Assembly (NCBI RefSeq): GCF_003589595.1
Contig: NW_020654878.1
Location: forward strand, 409,610 to 473,609
Source: Hyposmocoma kahamanoa
Taxonomy: Eukaryota; Arthropoda; Insecta; Lepidoptera; Cosmopterigidae
DNA length: 64,000 nt
Direction of reading: 5' to 3'
Under the pieces are notes generated by a model that was not told where the DNA came from, ran no database searches, and saw only the letters and a program-made list of their open reading frames with translations. The translations under genes and the position numbers were made by a program. This document shows, piece by piece, positions 57,806 through 64,000 of the stretch; positions within the stretch are counted from its first letter, which is position 1, and every line of letters starts with the position of its first letter.

Positions 57806-58069
57806 GCTAAAAGAAATAATCTGACGTACGAAAATTAACATGGCGCAGGTTTTAATAATCTCTGATTGTCGTAAAAATAAACTTACACAATGTTCACTTT
57901 GACTACAGTGTAGCTAGTTTTAACTACTTTTACTGTATATTTACAACGTCGGTCAGTTATAACATGTAGTGATAACTCTAGGGGACTGCTCATCGCGATA
58001 CAACATACCTATGGGTACATTAGATGTGGCGACGACTACCAAATAGCCATTTTTGTAACGGATTTGTTT

Positions 58070-58170
58070 TACATTAATTAGATGGCGCTGATTGCACGTA
58101 TTTTATGGATCCGATTAGTACCGGCTGTTTTTTTATATTGTTTAGGAATAGCGCCATCTACCCAAATTAG
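58070..58170. repeat. Short inverted-repeat element (GATGGCGCT/AGCGCCATC)
   Basis: TTAGATGGCGCT at 58078 and AGCGCCATCTA at 58150 are inverted about 60 bp apart, flanked by 'taattag' and 'aaattag'. Possible small MITE. Confidence 0.45.
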
Positions 58171-58218
58171 GAAGCGTTAATTGATAAATTAGTTTGTAAC
58201 AAACAATGTCATCTATTA

Positions 58219-58378
58219 CAATTATTAATACAAAGATCGAACACACAGAAAAAATTCCTTCGATCCGGCCGGATTCGAACCGACGTCTTCTAGCTTACCG
58301 TGCCAGACGCTATTTCAACTAAGCACGCTTATTAAGGAAGGATTTTTTTCTGTGCGTTCGATCGTTGTATTAATGATT
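58219..58378. mobile_element. Inverted SINE pair: family D tRNA-like copy joined to a second tail
   Basis: The left half is the reverse-strand family D SINE (tail, then B-box, then A-box, as at 13136). The right half, 58336-58378, is another copy of the tail in forward orientation ('tttttctgtgcgttcgatcgttgtattaat'). The two tails are inverted repeats of about 35 bp, so the unit folds back. Confidence 0.65.
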
Positions 58379-59109
58379 ATAACAAACTAGTCGAGTAATT
58401 TCACAAAAGAACAATTGAATATCAATTCAATAAAAATTTAAAATGTCATCTATTGACAAGCATATTCGTCAAAGTGCAGAAAAGAATTTTAAGTGGTGTC
58501 CTTGTGACTGATCGTATCATTGTGAAAAGCTGCAGCGCAATCATTGACAACTCCTTTATTATATATTTCTCATGTTAATGACAGTAATGATTAGTCGCAA
58601 AATTGTGATTTTCAATATATACACAAACGTAGACGCGTGTACTTGCAATAGAAAGTGGCAAACTCCTAGCATAACAAAGAACTTTCAAGTAAAAGGGACT
58701 GTGTCTAAAGCAAATACAGTGGATGAATCAGGTTGGTTCGGGGAGGTCTAACGTGGAGGGTTCTTGATCGTTCTCGACTTGTGATCAAAGGATTCCACTT
58801 CGTAACGTTGCGAAGGTTCAAATAAACAACCTGAGAGTAGGGGATGGCATGCGGGGAAAGAGGTTACATCGTTTTGAAATAACTGAAGTATATGATACAT
58901 AGCAACACTTATATGAAACTATTTTTTTTACCTAAATCTTTTTCAAACAAACCAATGTTTCGGGATCTTTACAGGCTATGGTTCACTGCAATATTGAAGC
59001 AATCGCAAAAACTAGAAAACAAGAATTCGATTCATCTTATGTGACTGAGCTATAACTTTTTGAATGTTTAGAAAACAAAGTGACTCTACAATTTCTCCTT
59101 TACTTAGAT
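58379..59109. other. Unassigned sequence with a family H trace
   Basis: 58916-58990 has TGAAACTATTTTTTTTACC, 'aaacaaaccaatgtttcgggatctttacagg', a degenerate family H copy. Nothing else supported. Confidence 0.4.
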
Positions 59110-59532
59110 CTACTTGCCATGTTTTTTTGAAATCGGTTAACGGAAAGTGCGCAAAGCCGGATTCATCCCATAGTTCGCCACTATACGGAACTTGACACAG
59201 GAGATAATAAAAATCGGTTCTCACTACTCAAAGTATATTGAAAGACAAAAACGCCTTGAATTGGAGAATAGCAAAACCAACTATTAACATAATTGCTTCT
59301 TATAATAAAATTTAGGCGCTATTTATAAAAATGAATCTTCATGCGTGAACAGCCACCCTTAAGGGTGGATGGTTTTCTTCAAAATTAAATGGGACCACTA
59401 TGGAGGTACCCTCTTTCCAACAAAAAAAGAATCATCAAAATCGGTTCACAAATACCGGAGTTATCGCGTAACATACATACAAAAAAACATACAGTCGAAT
59501 TGAGAACTTCCTCCTTTTTTGAAGTCGGTTAA
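59110..59532 (-). repeat. Family E interspersed repeat, copy 6 (long form)
   Basis: Contains the long-form middle shared with 24558 ('aacttgacacaggagataataaaaa', 'cgccttgaattggag', 'gaatcttcatgcgtgaacagccaccctta') and ends TCCTTTTTTGAAGTCGGTT. Confidence 0.82.
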
Positions 59533-59589
59533 TGAAAGATGTTGGTCAAAACAGATGTACAAGACGAGTGCGAGTGGGCAAATTGGTCA

Positions 59590-59670
59590 ATTAAAGTCAA
59601 AGACAAATAATCTTTATTAGGTAAGAAAATTACACTTGAAATCGTCATATTGATTAAATTATTTTTTTTT
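59590..59670 (-). mobile_element. Jockey-like LINE, extreme 3' end fragment
   Basis: AAAGTCAAAGACAAATAATC and 'aaattacacttgaaat' match the 3' end of the LINE at 60447 on the same strand. Confidence 0.65.
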
Positions 59671-59691
59671 CGCACACAGTCATGGCCCCTA

Positions 59692-59890
59692 GCACTAGCC
59701 TTGACACTAGCGAAATCCTGTATTGCGGATGCCATGGATACACTCATAGATAACCACAAATTACACCCAAACTCGCTAGAGAAATATATTTAGGCCATAC
59801 ATACATTTCTCCTGGCACCGGAATGTATAAATCGAACCTGTGACCTCTGCACGGCTAACCAGCATGGTAACCTTTCGGTCACGTTCGGAG
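59692..59890 (-). mobile_element. tRNA-derived SINE, family F
   Basis: Runs from 'gacactagcgaaatcctg' through the body to 'aaatcgaacctgtgacctctgc' (B-box) and 'catggtaacctttcggtcac' (A-box region), with a short insertion in the B-box flank. Confidence 0.8.
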
Positions 59891-60154
59891 AAGAAACTGT
59901 AGGAGTTGCTATTTGTAAACATTTGTGAACATTTATCATTTACATTATTTATTTCATCATTTATTTAATTTAAACATCTTAGATCGAGACTACCTGCAAG
60001 AGCCAAACGGGTCACGTTACTACCATGGATTTTTGTCATCCAAGTAAGCAGAAGCTGTATAAGAAATAATCTTTGGTATAAAATAACTATTAATAAAAAA
60101 AAACTATTATAATGTTAAGCCTCGTGATTTTCACATTTTGAATATCAACCGCAG
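59891..60154. other. AT-rich sequence, no feature recognised
   Basis: Nothing supported. Confidence 0.35.
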
Positions 60155-60368
60155 TCTTACTGCGTTCCGGTTTTGAAGGGTAAGGTTGCTGGTAAAATTA
60201 CAGGCATATGGGACTAGTCAACATATTCCTAAGGGTGACAGGCACAGTGGCAGTGCTTTTCGAATATTTGTGATTTAAAGCTCTGAGTGGCACGGCATCT
60301 GTCAAGGATAGGCGTGTCGCTTACCTCCAGGTGCACGATTTGTTCGTCCCGTCGCTTGATATCATAAA
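60155..60368 (+). repeat. Family A repeat, copy 17 (5'-truncated)
   Basis: Starts at CTTACTGCGTTCCGG and runs to GATATCATAAACAA; the first ~80 bp are absent. Confidence 0.85.
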
Positions 60369-60446
60369 CAATGAGCTTCAAAGAACGCGTACTTTGACAC
60401 AAATATTTTTTTTTATTTGTTTTGACTGGTCTGTTAGAAATGCACT

Positions 60447-62270
60447 CAAGTCAAAGTCAAAGTCAAAGTCAAAGATTATTTATTCCATAGGTAAAATAAA
60501 TTTACACTTGAAAATGTAACATTTAAGCTACTGCTCGTTCACTACGCTGACCTCTCTGAGAAGAACGAGCAAGAAACTCTAGGGATTGCTCTTTTCAAAT
60601 AAACTTAAATGCTATGGAATATACTTTGAATCAAATTTGTGTGGATTCTAGAGCCATGTCGTCTTTCCATACATCTTTATCTAACACGTAGTCTTCAATT
60701 TTGTAATATGATTTTTCGATGAAAATATTTTTAATGTAGTTTTTAAACTTAGGAAATGATAAACTCCGGAATCTTATTGTAAAAACGTATACAGTTCCCC
60801 ATAAAAGAGTTGTTTACCTTGGTTAAACGAAATCGTGGTACCACGAGTTTGGATTTAACCTTCAAGGTGAATATTATGGATATCTTCTTTCTTATTGAAA
60901 TTATGTATATTTTTACGGGCATATAAAATATTTGAGTAAATGTACTGTGATGCCACAGTCATGATACCAGTCTCCTTAAACTTTTCTCTGAGAGAAACCC
61001 GAGAGCATAGATAGTACACAGAACGAATCGCTCGTTTTTGCAATACAAATACGGTTTAAATATCTGCCGCTTTACCCCACATGAGAATCCCGTAGGACAT
61101 TATACTATGGAAGTAACTAAAGTAAACTAGTCTAGCAATACTAACATCCATAAGCTCACGTATTCTGCGGACTGCGTATGCAGCGAAGCTTAATCTGCTG
61201 GCCAGTGACGATACATGTGGAAATCATTGAAGTTTACAATCTAAGGTCACTCCCAAGAAGACTACTTTATTAACAAGGACTAACTTTTGTCTGTTTATTT
61301 CTATGCTTGGACTAGTCGATTTTACGTTAGGTAATTCAAATTTAACACATTTTGTCTTCTTGGCATTAAGCAATAAATTGTTAGCATTAAACCAATAAAC
61401 TACCTTAGAGAGGGTATCATTAATATGGTCATAGTTAATGTCATAGGTAATGTCTGTCTGTTTTAAAAATCAAGGATGTGTCATCAGCAAACAACACTAT
61501 TTCGCAATGATCCTTAACAAAGAATGGCAGATCATTAATATAAATAAAAAATAAGAAAGGTCCAAGTATTGAGCTCTGCGGAACACCCATTTTTACTGGA
61601 GAACCTAAAGAAGTCACTCCATTTATGTCTACTTTCTGAATTCTACCGTTGAGATATGACGAGACAAGTTTCGACGCCTTGCCATTTACACCGTAATGTT
61701 CCAGCTTCCTAATAAGAGTAATATGATCAACACAATCAAATGCCTTTGAGAGGTCACAGAAAACACCAATAGCGTTCTGGGAACCTTTCCCAAGCATCAA
61801 AGATGTGTTTTACATGGATCCGCCTCTACTTAAGCTCTTTCTTATGAACGAACTGACTATTACATAATTTTCTATGTTGTTAATTGCTTCGTAATCTTTC
61901 AGCCAGTGTTCTGTAACACAAAACGCGTCAACGGAAATATCGTGCAAAAAAAGACTTATTTCTAATGTTTTGCCAGAAAAGCCTTGAATATTTTGATGTA
62001 ATATTAGACTTTTCTGTTGTCGTGTTTTTCAGTTTAAATTATGGTTAGTAAAAAGTATACTGTCGCTACTTAAAGTAGGAGCATTGTCGTGGGACTGTGT
62101 TATATCTTCTATAACAGCGTCCTTAATATTAAAAGATAGCAAACTAGCTATATGTCTCAGATACCTTATGGGTAAAAGTAAATTATCCTCAAAAAGTTTG
62201 AAGTATAAGCACTATTTTTTAATAGTAAATAAATTGATAACTAATGTACAAGGCGCCGGCGAGGTCGTCA
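60447..62270 (-). mobile_element. Jockey-like LINE with internal deletion; ORF1 end, partial endonuclease and RT remain
   Basis: Reverse strand, 5' at right. About 62165-62035 reads YLRHIASLLSFNIKD...DSILFTNHNLN then stop, a likely end of ORF1. About 61995-61810 reads LHQNIQGFSGKTLEI and DAFCVTEHWLKDYEA, the start of an AP-type endonuclease. This breaks off at a stop near 61808. From 61800 the RT core follows: FCDLSKAFDCVDH (motif A), GVPQSSILGPFLFFIYINDL (motif B), LFADDTSL (motif C). Most of the endonuclease and the RT N-terminus are therefore deleted. After 61441 the frame shifts; 61043-60855 carries MQKRAIRSVYYL, a typical post-RT segment. The 3' end has CTTTGA hexamer repeats (60447-60474). 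A related 3' fragment in the opposite orientation lies at 15590. Confidence 0.85.
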
Positions 62271-62620
62271 CGTAGCCGTGAAAATTTAACAAGCGTGCAG
62301 GTTGAGTGCAAGGGGTGCGGCCGGCACGTGCGGAAAATCGTTACTTTCTATTTAATCTTGGCCTTAGTAAGGGTGGCCATCGCATTACTAACTTGAATTT
62401 GGACATGCCACACTGCATTAACTTGTTAAAATTAGTTTTACCCCACACGTAATATGTAAGTAGTCTTGGCCTCCAGGGACTACAATGTACGTCATTCTTG
62501 TCAAAAAATTTATTAATCCATAAGTAAATAGCAAGAATAAGGTTTTAGAACATCAACCGTTCGTTCGTCCGGTTGTTGGGCACGGGTCTTCTACTATGTA
62601 GGTTGTGAACTTCACATGTA
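62271..62620. other. Unassigned sequence
   Basis: No feature recognised, apart from a weak 'gggcacgggtcttctac' trace of family G near 62577. Confidence 0.35.
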
Positions 62621-63370
62621 TTCATTTCCACTCGCTGATGTCGAATTGTTCACTCATATGGGGTAACTCCACGGATGCCAATAGAGTCATGCTAATGCAA
62701 AAACGTGCCGTGCGCGTATTGGGGTGAAACACAGAAACTCCTGCGGAAATATCTTTGTAACGCAACGTATAATGACGCACTACTCACTCCAGATGTATGA
62801 AATCATAATATGTACGTTAGAAATAGTCTATCGTCATTTCTGGCATCCCACTCCGTCGTGCCGGTCATTTGAGAACAGTCCCCTGACGCATAGCACTTGC
62901 AGAGAAAAACCCGCGTGTCAACGAATCTACTTACTACGTCTACCCGCTACTCTCAGACTTGAGCCGTCTGACGAAACATTTGGACGCCGGCTGAAAGACC
63001 TTTTTTTGGAAAACCCTTTAAAATACTCTGTAAATGAACTTACGGACCTAAAAATTCATTTACATAGTATTTTATGGAGCTAATGAGTATTTTCTATTTT
63101 ATTTCAATTTCTATCGCATTGACATACTTCTATACTATTTCCTCGGATCACGTATCTGTTATTAACTTATGGCGATCCTTGATGAAGAATGATATTTGAT
63201 AAGTAATTTAATGACAACAATATTATTATTAATGATTTGTTAATTTTGTAATTATTGTGTATTTTTCATTTTATAATTTTAATTTTGTTTGACGATCTCA
63301 ATATAATTTCTTGTACTTTGACATGTAGTGCAATTTATACTGTGATATTATTATTTGTGAAATAAATTAT
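62621..63370 (+). mobile_element. Jockey-like LINE, frameshifted C-terminal and 3' fragment
   Basis: Plus strand: WGNSTDANRVMLMQKRAVRV (about 62660-62722) is the classical post-RT motif of Jockey-type elements (LWG-S-..RVF..QKRA.R). After a stop the frame continues, shifted, to VNELTDLKIHLH; RT core absent. A second relic of this clade, different from the element at 60447. Confidence 0.7.
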
Positions 63371-63377
63371 TTTTAAT

Positions 63378-63560
63378 CTGAAGGGTTGTACCTTCTTCGA
63401 CGTGCAGGTTTTTAACACAATGTTTTTTTCACCGTTAGCGAAAGGTGTTGCTAAAGAACATTCACAAATGTATGTAGCTTCAAATTTAAAGTCATACATT
63501 ATTTGCCGCAAAGGGGAATCGAAACGTGTCGACCTCTGAATTGTCTGTGCTAACATTCGA
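63378..63560 (+). mobile_element. RTE-like tail, family G
   Basis: 'gaagggttgtaccttcttcgacgtgcagg', 'caccgttagcgaaaggtgttgctaaagaac', 'gcaaaggggaatcgaaacg' match the fragment at 27530. Confidence 0.6.
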
Positions 63561-64000
63561 AAGTTAGTAATAATTATTAATTTCCAGGCTATACTGTTCT
63601 TTAATTATGTTGTAGTATATATTAATTTCGATTTGCAGTATTTAATTCACCAGGAAAAGATAAACACATTGACGTAGTTATAACTGCAAGCTCAGTGGTG
63701 TCCAAACACCTGTAATTGTAAGTACAGTGGTGCCCAAGGACTTAGAATTATTTAAAATATAATGGTACCAGGGTGAGTGATTCCACAGACTGGTCACAAC
63801 CGATCTAGCTCAGCAAATATCATTCAAATGAGAAAGATGATTTATTTACGTGAAGCACTGTTAGAATCTGTGTCTCTAACCTAACAATTTTTATTTCAAT
63901 TGATTTTCAACAATAAAATACTAAATTGTTTTTTAATTACGATTTTAATGGAGAGTTTTTAATGCGCATAATTATATGTGTTTAATACGTATTTTTTAAT
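63561..64000. other. AT-rich sequence, no feature recognised
   Basis: Nothing supported. Confidence 0.35.

Larger units (their letters stand above)
8581..64000 (+). other. ChAT first intron (inferred), containing nested VAChT; continues past the window
   Basis: Inferred from the donor at 8581 and from the absence of any later ChAT-like exon. In Drosophila and vertebrates the single-exon VAChT gene lies in the first intron of ChAT, transcribed in the same direction; the order and strand here agree. Nearly all the interspersed repeats listed below lie within this intron. Confidence 0.6.

Noticed and set aside
62724..63083. 119-residue open frame as a gene
   Set aside because: It lies within the frameshifted 3' part of a Jockey-like LINE.

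Overview
The window is nuclear insect DNA, most likely from a moth or butterfly. It is AT-rich, almost free of long open frames, and full of repeat types I recognise from lepidopteran genomes: tRNA-headed SINEs, RTE-like 3' tails, and Jockey-like and RTE-like LINE fragments. The only complete cellular protein gene is VAChT (44824..46644, +), the vesicular acetylcholine transporter, as one uninterrupted reading frame.

About 36 kb upstream on the same strand, 8439..8580 encodes a short peptide ending at a GTGAGT splice donor. It matches what I recall of the N-terminus of insect choline acetyltransferase (ChAT). I therefore read the window as the 5' part of the cholinergic locus: ChAT first coding exon, a very large first intron with VAChT nested in it, and the rest of ChAT beyond the right edge. 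The ChAT exon has an in-frame stop upstream and no ATG; its best start is a GTG in strong context, matching the non-AUG start reported for Drosophila ChAT. If VAChT mRNA shares this exon, as in Drosophila, the ChAT frame would end 107 nt before the VAChT ATG, so a weak start would let ribosomes pass through to VAChT.

Layout. 0-8 kb: repeats, plus two promoter-like stretches (about 5.04-5.23 kb with CRE and CCAAT boxes; about 7.73-7.80 kb with ETS/YY1-like boxes and a 21-codon ORF). 8.15-8.58 kb: candidate 5' exon region of ChAT. 8.6-44.6 kb: intron with SINEs, LINE remnants, 13 of the 17 copies of one ~290 bp interspersed repeat, a clean TIR element nested in an older repeat, fold-back repeats and a 10-base assembly gap at 27189..27198. 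44.66-46.9 kb: VAChT exon with branch point, acceptor, two short uORFs, ORF and a poly(A) signal. 46.9-55.9 kb: repeat-poor sequence holding a well-formed hammerhead ribozyme motif in sense orientation (48542..48584) and two LINE fragments. 55.9-64 kb: repeats again, including an internally deleted Jockey-like LINE.

No CRISPR array, rRNA or intact tRNA gene was seen. No system of a wholly new kind was found. The best leads are the non-AUG ChAT exon with its possible coupling to VAChT, the sense-strand hammerhead inside the ChAT intron, and the NPF-bearing tail of VAChT.
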